From positions 19,052-83,051 of the forward strand of contig JAGXQZ010000075.1 in assembly GCA_018336015.1 (NCBI GenBank): a DNA stretch of 64,000 nucleotides. The letters are read 5' to 3'. How positions within the stretch are numbered: position 1 is the first letter of the stretch; every line of letters starts with the position of its first letter. The notes below the pieces were generated by a model. The model was not told where the DNA came from. It saw only the letters and a list, made by a program, of their open reading frames with translations, and searched no databases. Made by a program: the position numbers and the translations under genes. This document shows, piece by piece, positions 27,404 to 36,291 of the stretch. Source of the DNA: Algoriphagus sp. (lineage in GTDB: Bacteria; Bacteroidota; Bacteroidia; Cytophagales; Cyclobacteriaceae).

Positions 27404-28656
27404 CACAAACCGGATATCCACTGCATCATCAAGCCACTCAGGTAAGCGCCATAGGTGCCTGCAGCATAACCCAACACGGCTAATAACACTCCTACTGGTG
27501 CCAACGACGCATCAAATGCCGAAGCAACAATAGGGGCAGACGCTGCACCACCCACATTTGCCTGACTTCCTACGGCCACATAGAAAAACGGCGCTTTGAT
27601 GATCCAAGCTACCACTATCATGATCAGCACATGGAATACAATCCAAATAATCCCGATTAAAAATAAAATAGGATTATCCAACACGGCGCCAAGATCCATT
27701 TGCATCCCAGTAGTAGCCACCAACACGTAAAGAAGAACTGAACCCATTCTGGAGGCTCCTGCTCCTTCCAATTCCCGAGCTTTGGTAAAGGAAAGAAGCA
27801 AACCCGCTGTCGTAGCAATCACCACAATCCAGAAAAAAGCTGAATTCAAGGAATACTGATCCAGTTCTGGATAGTTAGTCCCAAACCAAGGTGCGATGTA
27901 GTCGGCTGCAAAATGGGAAACTCCCGTGACTCCAAAACCAATTCCGAAAATCAGCATGGTATCCTTTAGACTCGGGATCTTCATAATCCCTTCTCGAAAC
28001 TTAGCGATTCGGTCCCTCAATTCATAAATAGCAGTGGTATCTGCTTTTAGCAGTTTGTCCAGCTTTTCAGGTTTGGCAGCCCAATAAAGTAAAAAGGCCA
28101 TCCACAGGTTGGCAACCAAAACATCTACCGCAATCATTTGTCCAAAGAGTACCGGACTTGCACCAAATACCTCCAGCATCGCTGTCTGATTGGCACCTCC
28201 TCCAATCCAGCTACCCGCGATGGTCGATAATCCTCTCCATATTTCATCCGGCCCAGTACCCGCATAGATATCCGGATAAATCAAGCCAACAACAATCAAA
28301 GCAAAAGGTCCTCCGAGCATAATCCCTACCGTGCCCGCCAAAAACATGGTCAAGGCTTTGGGCCCCAGCTTCAATATTCCTTTAAGATCAATACTGATCG
28401 TAAATAGCACCAAAGAAGCAGGCAACAAATAGCGGGAGGCGACTTTATATAAATTGGAAGACTCTCCTGAAATCAAGCCCAAGGAATTGAAAACTGCCGG
28501 GATGAAATAACACAGGAGAACTGTAGGCACATAGGTATAAAACTTAACCCAAAATGGATGCTTACTCGCTGAAGTTGCAAAAACAAAGGCTAAGGTCGCC
28601 ATGAGCAGACCAAAAACTACTGCATCATTGGTCAATAAAGGAGTGCTTTCTTCCAT
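27403..28656 (-). CDS. DUF819-family integral membrane protein
   Basis: The 417-residue protein has about ten to eleven hydrophobic helices and the DUF819 landmarks: NDAVVFGLLMATLAFVF at the start, AGSWIGGGANQTAMLEVFG (glycine-rich re-entrant-like segment), and GSQANVGGAASAPIVASAF near the C-terminus. The two glycine-rich repeats suggest an inverted-repeat transporter fold related to GltS-like carriers. The substrate is unknown. It overlaps the downstream 2Fe-2S protein gene. Confidence 0.87.
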   Translation of the reverse strand: MEESTPLLTNDAVVFGLLMATLAFVFATSASKHPFWVKFYTYVPTVLLCYFIPAVFNSLGLISGESSNLYKVASRYLLPASLVLFTISIDLKGILKLGPKALTMFLAGTVGIMLGGPFALIVVGLIYPDIYAGTGPDEIWRGLSTIAGSWIGGGANQTAMLEVFGASPVLFGQMIAVDVLVANLWMAFLLYWAAKPEKLDKLLKADTTAIYELRDRIAKFREGIMKIPSLKDTMLIFGIGFGVTGVSHFAADYIAPWFGTNYPELDQYSLNSAFFWIVVIATTAGLLLSFTKARELEGAGASRMGSVLLYVLVATTGMQMDLGAVLDNPILFLIGIIWIVFHVLIMIVVAWIIKAPFFYVAVGSQANVGGAASAPIVASAFDASLAPVGVLLAVLGYAAGTYGAYLSGLMMQWISGL

Positions 28657-28714
28657 AATTTGGGCTTAATTTCTAAGTACAACAATACCAACAAAAGCCC
28701 AAAAAGACCAATTT

Positions 28715-29353
28715 CTAGGCCTTTTTCCCTTCCAATAGGTGAATCAATTCACTCAGGATCATAGCCGTAGCACCCCATACTATCTCTCCATCAATTTCAA
28801 AGTAAGGTGTTTCCAACTGTAAACCTCCACCTAAATCAAGCTGAGTTCGTTTTCTGATTTGGGGTTGAAAAATTGAGCTAACTTCAGTTCTGATGATTCG
28901 AGCCACTTCCTTTTGCTCAGGTACCAAGTATGGCGTCTCGGCTAGGAATCCTACCACAGGAGAAACCAAAAAATTACTGGTCGGAATATACAAATCTGAT
29001 AGTCTTCCCAATACTTCCACCTTTCCGGCCTCAATTCCAATCTCCTCTTCTGCTTCTCGGAGTGCGGTAAAATACACATCCGGATCATTTGGCTCTACTT
29101 TTCCTCCTGGCAAAGCTACTTGACCACTATGGACACCTGGGTATACAGGTCGTTTAATCAGCGGAAAAAAACCTTTTCCATCCTCAGGAAAAAACAAAAG
29201 AAGGACAGCACTTTTTCGGTGATTGTCTGGGATTTTTGGAGAAAATCTCCTCATATCCACCGGTAGTGGCGACATGTGAAGATGAGCATCCATTCCCGGC
29301 AAAGGGTTTTGAAAAGCTTTAGACAACAGTTCTTTTAAAAAATCAATTTCCAT
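28715..29353 (-). CDS. Nudix CoA pyrophosphatase (NudL-like)
   Basis: The 212-residue Nudix hydrolase probably splits CoA to 3',5'-ADP and phosphopantetheine. The CoA-specific motif precedes the Nudix box (FFPLIKRPVYPGVHSGQVALPGG), and the box itself reads G-K-VEPNDP...REAEEEIGI with the REXXEE metal ligands. The start overlaps the preceding lipoprotein gene by 11 bases. Confidence 0.9.
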   Translation of the reverse strand: MEIDFLKELLSKAFQNPLPGMDAHLHMSPLPVDMRRFSPKIPDNHRKSAVLLLFFPEDGKGFFPLIKRPVYPGVHSGQVALPGGKVEPNDPDVYFTALREAEEEIGIEAGKVEVLGRLSDLYIPTSNFLVSPVVGFLAETPYLVPEQKEVARIIRTEVSSIFQPQIRKRTQLDLGGGLQLETPYFEIDGEIVWGATAMILSELIHLLEGKKA

Positions 29354-30023
29354 TTGTGGAAAGGTCCAATCCCTTCAGCCTACGACTCAGATACGATTCA
29401 GGAGAATACTCACCAACCACCTTTTTCAATTTAAATTGGCTCAACAGATGCTTGTCAGTACGAATAAGCCAAAGCATGGGTCTAAATCCTTCATCCTCCT
29501 GAAAATATCCCATGACCAAAAACTCACTCGGACTCAACCAAAGGCCTTCTTCAAACATCCCAGAAGGTCCCATAAAGAGCAAACGCTCCTTCATTCCATC
29601 CGCCCGATACCAAATCACTTCTGAGTCAGGATTAAGGTAAGGCTTATCCAATCCGTCTTGTGCTTCAATTTTATAAGAATAAATATCGACGGTACCATTG
29701 CCTTCAGGATGGGCAAACTGGTAAGGAAAAAGAGGATCTCCCACCAGAATAGGATTTTTTTCAGGCATTTCCATAGGATCTATGGAGTCCGTAAATACCC
29801 ACTCAAATTCCTCCATTGCCATGTTGATACCTTGGCTTGTCCAATGCGATTTCCAGGCTGATTTTTGACTGAGACCGAGTTCTAACTTTTGAAAAGTTGC
29901 CTCCATGGACTCCTTAGATGGTTGGGTATCCATCTTTTCTTCCTCAACAGATTCTTTCCCGCTGCAGGATAAAACCATTAGTACGAGGACAGCAAATAGA
30001 TAACTTTTCTGAATTGAGGTCAT
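29343..30023 (-). CDS. Hypothetical lipoprotein
   Basis: This is a 226-residue protein with a clear lipoprotein signal (YLFAVLVLMVLSC, followed by SGKES). The mature part is rich in aromatic and acidic residues (WVFTDSIDPMEMPEKNP, VIWYRADGMKERLLFMGPSGMF, MLWLIRTDKHLLSQFKL). I do not recognise a family. It overlaps the Nudix gene and is likely co-transcribed with it. Confidence 0.75.
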   Translation of the reverse strand: MTSIQKSYLFAVLVLMVLSCSGKESVEEEKMDTQPSKESMEATFQKLELGLSQKSAWKSHWTSQGINMAMEEFEWVFTDSIDPMEMPEKNPILVGDPLFPYQFAHPEGNGTVDIYSYKIEAQDGLDKPYLNPDSEVIWYRADGMKERLLFMGPSGMFEEGLWLSPSEFLVMGYFQEDEGFRPMLWLIRTDKHLLSQFKLKKVVGEYSPESYLSRRLKGLDLSTNGN

Positions 30024-30164
30024 AATAAAAACTATGAGCTATGAAACTAAGCTAAGGAAAGGAAAAAACAAATCGGTCAATTCGAAATTGAATTACAGAA
30101 CACCAATAAGAATTAAAAAAATAATTTAAATCTGATCAGGAAAACTGGCCATTCAGTCTAATTT

Positions 30165-30671
30165 TTAAAATGTGTTCCCACATATAGCCAATTGGTCAAG
30201 AGCAAACTTGGCTGTTGATTTTGGACCAATATTACCCGAGGCGAGAATCACTCCGTAATCAGGACCTTCGTTGGCCAGGTGGATTTTGATATGCCCATCA
30301 AAGGATTTCATCGATTCGAAGGTAAGTTTGGAACCATTAGACAAAATTCCCAAGACAGTCACAGATTCCAGACTTCTGGCAGATACTGGATTCAGCAAAA
30401 AAGCAATCGGGCTGTCCTTCTGATCGTAACTTCCAAAATGCAAATGAGCAGGATAGGTATAATCCGTGTTAGCTGTTGATCCATCCATTCGTAAAGTCAT
30501 CTCCAAGCCACCATTGGTCATTTCTCTGATCAGCACCTTTCCTCGAAAATTATAGGTACTGGATTGATGTAAAGAAAACTCCAATTCTTCACCCGTGTAA
30601 TTTTCTTCCTTAGACTCCGAACATGAGGTAAAGAAAAGAGCTGCTAAAAAAACAAGAAGTAACTTTTTCAT
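30165..30671 (-). CDS. Hypothetical lipoprotein, CHRD-like
   Basis: Starting at ATG 30671 gives a 168-residue protein with a lipoprotein signal (KKLLLVFLAALFFTSC, then SES). An upstream extension to 30773 has no signal-peptide character and is rejected. The middle shows YPAHLHFGSYDQKDSPIAFLLNPV, reminiscent of CHRD or superoxide-dismutase-like proteins in which H-x-H follows a strand. The similarity is weak. It is divergent from the ligase operon with 126 bases between them. Confidence 0.65.
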   Translation of the reverse strand: MKKLLLVFLAALFFTSCSESKEENYTGEELEFSLHQSSTYNFRGKVLIREMTNGGLEMTLRMDGSTANTDYTYPAHLHFGSYDQKDSPIAFLLNPVSARSLESVTVLGILSNGSKLTFESMKSFDGHIKIHLANEGPDYGVILASGNIGPKSTAKFALDQLAICGNTF

Positions 30672-30797
30672 GGATTGCCAGTTTTGAGCTAAAACGAAGA
30701 GCATGTAGATGCTGTTCATTTTTCTTCTAAAATTATCAATTTCGCCCGCAAAGCAATTCTTCCTTCTCATCAAATCCGGTTAAAGCAGCGCTCAATC

Positions 30798-32390
30798 ATG
30801 AAAAATTTTGCGGAGTTAATTACTAGACTGGATCAGTCCAACAAAACCGGAGATAAACTCGAGGCTTTGGAATCCTTTTTTAAAACAGCATCTTCTGAGG
30901 ATCAAATCTGGGGAATTGCAATTTTCTCGCATCGAAGACCCAAACGTCAAGTTAATACACGCCAATTGCGAACCTGGTGCCAAGAACAGGCTGGCATACC
31001 CGATTGGCTATTTGAAGAATGTTACCAATCCGTGGGGGACCTTGCCGAAACCATCGCACTCCTGCTTCCTCCTGCTCATTCCAGCCATGAGAAAAACTTA
31101 TCCGAATGGATTGAAGACCTAAAATCACTTGAAAATCAAGGAGAAGAAGCGAAAAGGAATTTCATTCGCTCTTCCTGGGATTGTCTTGATCGAACAGAGC
31201 GATTTGTTTTCAACAAACTAATCACCGGAGGATTCCGAATTGGCGTAAGCCAAAGCCTTATCATTCAAGCCCTCGCCAAGCACCTTGGAGTAGATAAATC
31301 ACAAATCGCGCACGCCTTGATGGGAAATTGGGATCCCGAACAAACCACCATGGAGATGCTAAGATCTCCTGTAGGAGTGACCAAAGACAGTTCCAAACCC
31401 TATCCCTTTTTCCTCGCGCATCCCTTAGAAGTTTCCGTTTCCGAATTGGGTGATATCAAGGAATGGATTGCTGAATGGAAATGGGACGGTATTCGGGGGC
31501 AGTTGATCCGCAGAGAAAATCAATCCTTCATCTGGAGCCGTGGAGAAGAACTGGTCAATGAGAAATTTCCCGAAATCTTGGATTTGGCGGCAAGCCTTCC
31601 CGACGGCACTGTCTTGGATGGAGAAATCATCGCTTTCCAAAACGGTCTCCCACTCCCTTTTTCAATTCTTCAAACTCGCATTGGCAGAAAAAACATTAGC
31701 AAAAAACAGTTGCAGGATGCTCCCGTAAGCTTTATCGCTTATGATATCCTCGAATGGGAAGGCCAAGCTATTCGAAGCTGGCCCATGCACCAACGAAGAA
31801 CGCTTTTGGAATCACTCCATCAGTCCAATCCGCATCCCCGATTCGAGCTTTCCCAACGCGTGCAAGCCCAGTCCTGGGAAGAACTGACCCAAATCAGGCA
31901 GTCCTCAAGGGATTACCTAGCCGAAGGTCTAATGCTGAAAAAGGCCTCTTCGAGCTATGAAACCGGACGAAAGCGTGGAAGCTGGTGGAAATGGAAAATC
32001 GAACCCTTGACCATCGATGGCGTCATGATCTACGCCCAAAAAGGCCATGGTCGCAGGGCTGATTTGTACACGGATTACACCTTTGCCGTTTGGGATGGAG
32101 AAGCATTAGTTCCTTTTGCCAAAGCGTATTCGGGATTGACCGATGCAGAAATCCGAGAGGTGGATGCATTTGTCAAGAAAAACACACGAGAGCGATTTGG
32201 TCCGGTTCGTACTGTCTCAGCTGAATTGGTATTTGAAATTGCATTTGAAGGAATTCAAGACAGCCCTCGTCACAAAAGTGGGATTGCATTGCGATTTCCT
32301 CGAATTTCACGCTGGAGAAAAGACAAACCCAAGGAGGAGGCCAACACGTTGGAGGACCTCAAAGCCTTGCTAAAGCAGTATGGAGGATAA
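30798..32390 (+). CDS. ATP-dependent DNA ligase (ligase-associated helicase partner)
   Basis: The 530-residue enzyme seals DNA nicks with ATP. An N-terminal helical DNA-binding domain (about 1-200) is followed by the nucleotidyltransferase motif I EWKWDGIRGQ, whose Lys is adenylated, then IWSRGEELV, VLDGEIIAF, LEWEG and LAEGLMLKK, and motif V GSWWKWKIEP. An OB domain follows. It overlaps the downstream Lhr-like helicase by 11 bases. This pairing belongs to a known repair module (ligase, DEXH helicase, exonuclease, metallophosphatase), of which only two members are present here. Confidence 0.92.
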   Translation: MKNFAELITRLDQSNKTGDKLEALESFFKTASSEDQIWGIAIFSHRRPKRQVNTRQLRTWCQEQAGIPDWLFEECYQSVGDLAETIALLLPPAHSSHEKNLSEWIEDLKSLENQGEEAKRNFIRSSWDCLDRTERFVFNKLITGGFRIGVSQSLIIQALAKHLGVDKSQIAHALMGNWDPEQTTMEMLRSPVGVTKDSSKPYPFFLAHPLEVSVSELGDIKEWIAEWKWDGIRGQLIRRENQSFIWSRGEELVNEKFPEILDLAASLPDGTVLDGEIIAFQNGLPLPFSILQTRIGRKNISKKQLQDAPVSFIAYDILEWEGQAIRSWPMHQRRTLLESLHQSNPHPRFELSQRVQAQSWEELTQIRQSSRDYLAEGLMLKKASSSYETGRKRGSWWKWKIEPLTIDGVMIYAQKGHGRRADLYTDYTFAVWDGEALVPFAKAYSGLTDAEIREVDAFVKKNTRERFGPVRTVSAELVFEIAFEGIQDSPRHKSGIALRFPRISRWRKDKPKEEANTLEDLKALLKQYGG

Positions 32391-34836
32391 GCGACTAAAA
32401 ATCGGACTGGAGTACTTTCAAAAGAAAGGCTGGACTCCCTTTCCTTTCCAAATCCAAGCTTGGCAAGACTTTTTGGACGGAAAATCCGGATTGCTCAATG
32501 CACCCACTGGTTCTGGAAAGACCTTTGCACTTTGGTTTCCGGCACTTTTAGAATACATCGAAAACCATCCTGATACTTGGCAAAAACCTCAAAACAATGG
32601 AATCCAGCTTATTTGGGTGACGCCGCTTCGGGCTTTGGCACAAGATCTCCAAAAGGCCATGCAAGAAGTCTGTGAGGTGATCGGGCTACCTTGGCAAGTG
32701 GCTGTACGAAATGGAGACACCGACGCCAGAACTCGCTCAGCCATGAAGCGAAGGCCTCCGGAGTGTTTGATCACTACACCGGAGACGTTGCACATTCTGA
32801 TTTCTCAAAAGGATCACAAAGAACTCTTCCAAAATCTTAGCGCCGTAGTCGTAGACGAATGGCATGAACTGGTGGGAAATAAACGCGGCGTACAAGTGCA
32901 GTTGGCATTGGAATACATGCAAAGTATCAACCCCAACAGATTCAAGCGTTGGGCAGTATCAGCTACCATCGGCAATCTAAGCAAAGCCGCTCAAACTCTT
33001 TTGGGCAGCAACCTTCCTGTCCACATCGTGAAAGCCAAGGTGGAAAAGGAGATTATCCTCCATTCTGTTTTTCCGGAGGAAATAGAGAAATACCCGTGGT
33101 CGGGGCACTTGGGAATCAAGCTGATGGATCAGGTGATCGAGATCATTGAGGGAGGTAGATCTGTGCTTCTTTTCACCAATACCCGTTCGCAAACAGAGAT
33201 TTGGTACCAGAAAATATTGGAAGCCCGTCCCGATTGGGCAGGTTGGATTGCCATGCATCATGGTTCGCTAGACACCTCCGTAAGGGCTTGGGTAGAAAAT
33301 GCGCTTCATGAAGGCATACTCAAGCTGGTCGTTTGTACCTCAAGCTTGGACTTGGGTGTGGATTTCAGACCTGTGGATCGGGTGATCCAGGTGGGAAGCC
33401 CGAAGGGAGTTTCGCGATTTGTACAGCGAGCAGGCCGGGCAGGTCATCAGCCTGGATTACCTTCCGAGATCTACTTTGTGCCGACCAATTCGCTTGAATT
33501 GATTGAAGCGGCGGCTCTAAGAAGTGCGATTGAGCAGGAAGAAATGGAGTCTCAGTTTACGCCCGAACTCCCCTACGATGTGTTGGTTCAGTTTTTGGTC
33601 ACCTTGGCAGTAGGTGATGGGTTTGATCCAAAAGTGATTTTCCCGATAGTGAAAAAGACTTCTTCTTTCACCAAACTTTCCGATCAAGAAATTCAATGGG
33701 TGATGGATTTCATTACCAAGGGTGGTGCATCACTGGGCAGCTATGAAGATTTCCTCAAAGTAGTGGAAGATGAGGATGGAAAGTATCGGGTGAAAAGCAA
33801 GAAAATAGCCATGAAGCATCGCCTCAGCATGGGTACCATTGTGAGTGATGTGGCCCTGAAAGTGAAATTCAAAAACGGCACCTACCTGGGCACTGTCGAG
33901 GAATACTTCATTTCCAAACTGAAAACAGGCGACCGTTTTTTCTTTGCCGGAAGGAATCTGGAGTTGCTTCAGGTAAAAGGACTTGATGTCTTTGTCAAAG
34001 TCACCGAAAAGAAAACCAGCAATGTGGTGAGTTGGATGGGTGCAAGAATGTCGCTTTCCTCCATGCTTTCGCACAAAATCAGGGAAATTTTCCGGGAATA
34101 CAACCAAGGAATCATCCGCTCGAAGGAAGTACGAAAGGTCTTACCGATTCTGGATTTACAGAGTAAGCTTTCCATCGTCCCGGACGAAAACACTTTTCTT
34201 ATCGAATCCCTACAAAGTCGGGACGGATATCATTTATTTTTCTATCCTTTCGAAGGGCGCATGATGCACGAGCTGATGAGTGCGCTGATTGCCTACCGGA
34301 TTTCTCAGAGATTCCCCGTTTCGCTCAATATGGCGATGAATGATTATGGTTTTGAGATTCTGTCAGATGTGCCCATTTCGGCTGAAGAGATTTTTGAGGA
34401 GGATATTTTCAGCCTAAAAAATATTGAAGATGATATTCTTCACTGTGTGAATGAAAGCGAGATGTCACGAAGGAAATTCAGAGAGATTGCCAGCATCGCG
34501 GGTTTAGTTTTTCAGGGTTATCCTGGCAAACCCACCTCCTTCAAGCACATCCAGGCTAATTCAAGTTTGCTCTTCCAGGTCTTTGAGCAGTACGATCCGT
34601 ATAACCTTCTACTAAAACAGGCACGCGAAGAAGCGCTGAATCAACAAATGGAACAGGAGATGTTTATCCAAGCGATGAAAAAACTGAATCGCTTAGAGAT
34701 CGTTGTGAAGCATCCAACTCAGTTTACACCATTCTCTTTCCCGATCATGGTGGACAGACTCAGCCGAACCAATATTTCTTCCGAAAGTGTGGAGGACAAA
34801 GTGGCTAAGATTTTGGCACAAATGGAAATGGACTGA
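32380..34836 (+). CDS. Ligase-associated DEXH-box (Lhr-like) DNA helicase
   Basis: The 818-residue superfamily 2 helicase has Walker A (NAPTGSGKT), TPLRALAQD, TPETLHILIS, the DEXH motif VVDEWHEL, SATIGN, LLFTNTRSQTEIWYQ, CTSSLDLGVDF and QRAGRAGHQPG. The C-terminal half contains the winged-helix and beta-barrel Lhr core (VSWMGARMSLSSMLSH, GFEILSDVP). Such helicases act with the neighbouring ATP-dependent ligase in DNA repair. Its stop (TGA) directly abuts the stop of trkH on the other strand, forming TGATCA with no terminator between them. Confidence 0.93.
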   Translation: MEDKRLKIGLEYFQKKGWTPFPFQIQAWQDFLDGKSGLLNAPTGSGKTFALWFPALLEYIENHPDTWQKPQNNGIQLIWVTPLRALAQDLQKAMQEVCEVIGLPWQVAVRNGDTDARTRSAMKRRPPECLITTPETLHILISQKDHKELFQNLSAVVVDEWHELVGNKRGVQVQLALEYMQSINPNRFKRWAVSATIGNLSKAAQTLLGSNLPVHIVKAKVEKEIILHSVFPEEIEKYPWSGHLGIKLMDQVIEIIEGGRSVLLFTNTRSQTEIWYQKILEARPDWAGWIAMHHGSLDTSVRAWVENALHEGILKLVVCTSSLDLGVDFRPVDRVIQVGSPKGVSRFVQRAGRAGHQPGLPSEIYFVPTNSLELIEAAALRSAIEQEEMESQFTPELPYDVLVQFLVTLAVGDGFDPKVIFPIVKKTSSFTKLSDQEIQWVMDFITKGGASLGSYEDFLKVVEDEDGKYRVKSKKIAMKHRLSMGTIVSDVALKVKFKNGTYLGTVEEYFISKLKTGDRFFFAGRNLELLQVKGLDVFVKVTEKKTSNVVSWMGARMSLSSMLSHKIREIFREYNQGIIRSKEVRKVLPILDLQSKLSIVPDENTFLIESLQSRDGYHLFFYPFEGRMMHELMSALIAYRISQRFPVSLNMAMNDYGFEILSDVPISAEEIFEEDIFSLKNIEDDILHCVNESEMSRRKFREIASIAGLVFQGYPGKPTSFKHIQANSSLLFQVFEQYDPYNLLLKQAREEALNQQMEQEMFIQAMKKLNRLEIVVKHPTQFTPFSFPIMVDRLSRTNISSESVEDKVAKILAQMEMD

Positions 34837-36288
34837 TCAATTGGCTCTCCAGAAAAACGGAGTGAATAAAATCAGAATCGTAAACAATTCAAGTCTTCCC
34901 AAGAGCATCAAAAACGACAGCATCACTTTAGCCTGTGGAGAAAAGAATGCAAAATTATCGACTGGACCCACATCCCCAATGGCAGGTCCAACATTGCCCA
35001 AACAGGTGGCTACCGCACCTAAAGATGTTGCAAAATCATACCCCATCAAGGATATCACCAAAGATCCCACCACGAATGTGATCAGATAGATGAGCAAAAA
35101 GTTCATGATGTTATTGATGATCCTCCCTGTTACTCGTTCTCCATTGATAATCAAAGGAACAACTGCTCTAGGGTGAACAATCCGCTTAAACTCTAGCCAG
35201 GTATTTTTCAAGAAAGTAGCGTGACGAACAAACTTGATCCCTCCTGCCGTAGAACCAGCAGATGCACCCAAAAACAATAGCATAAAACATATAAAGGCCA
35301 CTCCTTGACCATATTGGGTATAGTCATCTGATACGAAACCTGTGGTCGTAATCAGGGAAACCACTTGAAACATCGCTTTACGCAAGGAAAACTCCCAACC
35401 GTAATCAGACTGAGCATAAATCGGTACGAACAAAATGAAAGAAAGCATGACTACCGCTAAAGCGTAGGATTTAAACTCATCACTTTTCAATATCCGACTA
35501 AACTTACCCACCAGTCCAAAGTAAATGAGGGTAAAGTTCGTACCCGCTAAAAACATAAATACCACTGCAGTATACTGGATAAATGGATAGGCATCATAGT
35601 ATGCCATAGAGGCGTTTTTTGTTGAAAAACCACCTGTAGCCAAAGTTGTCAACGCGTGATTTACTGCATCATACAAGGTCATACCTCCTACCCAGAAAAG
35701 AATCGCAGCGGTAGCTGTTAGGCCCACATATACATACCAAAGACGCTTGGCAGTTTCCGAAATTCTCGGATGAACCTTATCAGAAGTTGGTCCTGGAGAT
35801 TCGGCCACAAAAAGCTCAATACCACCGATCCCCAAAAGAGGAAAAATCGCAACGGTCAATACAATGATTCCCAATCCACCGATCCATTGAGTCATGCTTC
35901 TCCAAAAAAGCAAGCCCTTGGGCATTGCCTCGATATCAGTCAAAATTGAGGCACCCGTGGTAGTTAATCCTGACATGGTCTCAAAAAGTGCATCCGAAAC
36001 ACTGGTAATTTCTTTGGAGAGGATAAATGGAAGCATCCCAAATCCTGTCATAAAAATCCAGCTGAGGGCTACAATGAGGTATCCTTCCCTCTTTCTCACA
36101 AATTCATCTTGCTTTGAAAATGAAAAGAAAAGTGCCATTCCTATGAATAATGAGATGGCTGCTGAAATCATGATGGGAGAAGAATCTTCTCGATAGATCC
36201 ATGAAATGGAAGCAGCTGGAAGCATTAGCACTCCTATTAAGAACAAGAGCGCTCCCATGATTTTACCGATGGCCTTGAGGTGAATCAT
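34837..36288 (-). CDS. trkH: Trk potassium uptake protein TrkH
   Basis: The 483-residue channel subunit has the four repeated pore segments of the TrkH/KtrB family: METMSGLTTTGASIL, NHALTTLATGGFSTKN, QVVSLITTTGFVSDDY and VATCLGNVGPAIG, each with the selectivity-filter glycine, and about ten membrane helices. It lies three bases downstream of trkA, whose product gates it. Confidence 0.95.
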   Translation of the reverse strand: MIHLKAIGKIMGALLFLIGVLMLPAASISWIYREDSSPIMISAAISLFIGMALFFSFSKQDEFVRKREGYLIVALSWIFMTGFGMLPFILSKEITSVSDALFETMSGLTTTGASILTDIEAMPKGLLFWRSMTQWIGGLGIIVLTVAIFPLLGIGGIELFVAESPGPTSDKVHPRISETAKRLWYVYVGLTATAAILFWVGGMTLYDAVNHALTTLATGGFSTKNASMAYYDAYPFIQYTAVVFMFLAGTNFTLIYFGLVGKFSRILKSDEFKSYALAVVMLSFILFVPIYAQSDYGWEFSLRKAMFQVVSLITTTGFVSDDYTQYGQGVAFICFMLLFLGASAGSTAGGIKFVRHATFLKNTWLEFKRIVHPRAVVPLIINGERVTGRIINNIMNFLLIYLITFVVGSLVISLMGYDFATSLGAVATCLGNVGPAIGDVGPVDNFAFFSPQAKVMLSFLMLLGRLELFTILILFTPFFWRAN

Positions 36289-36291
36289 GCC

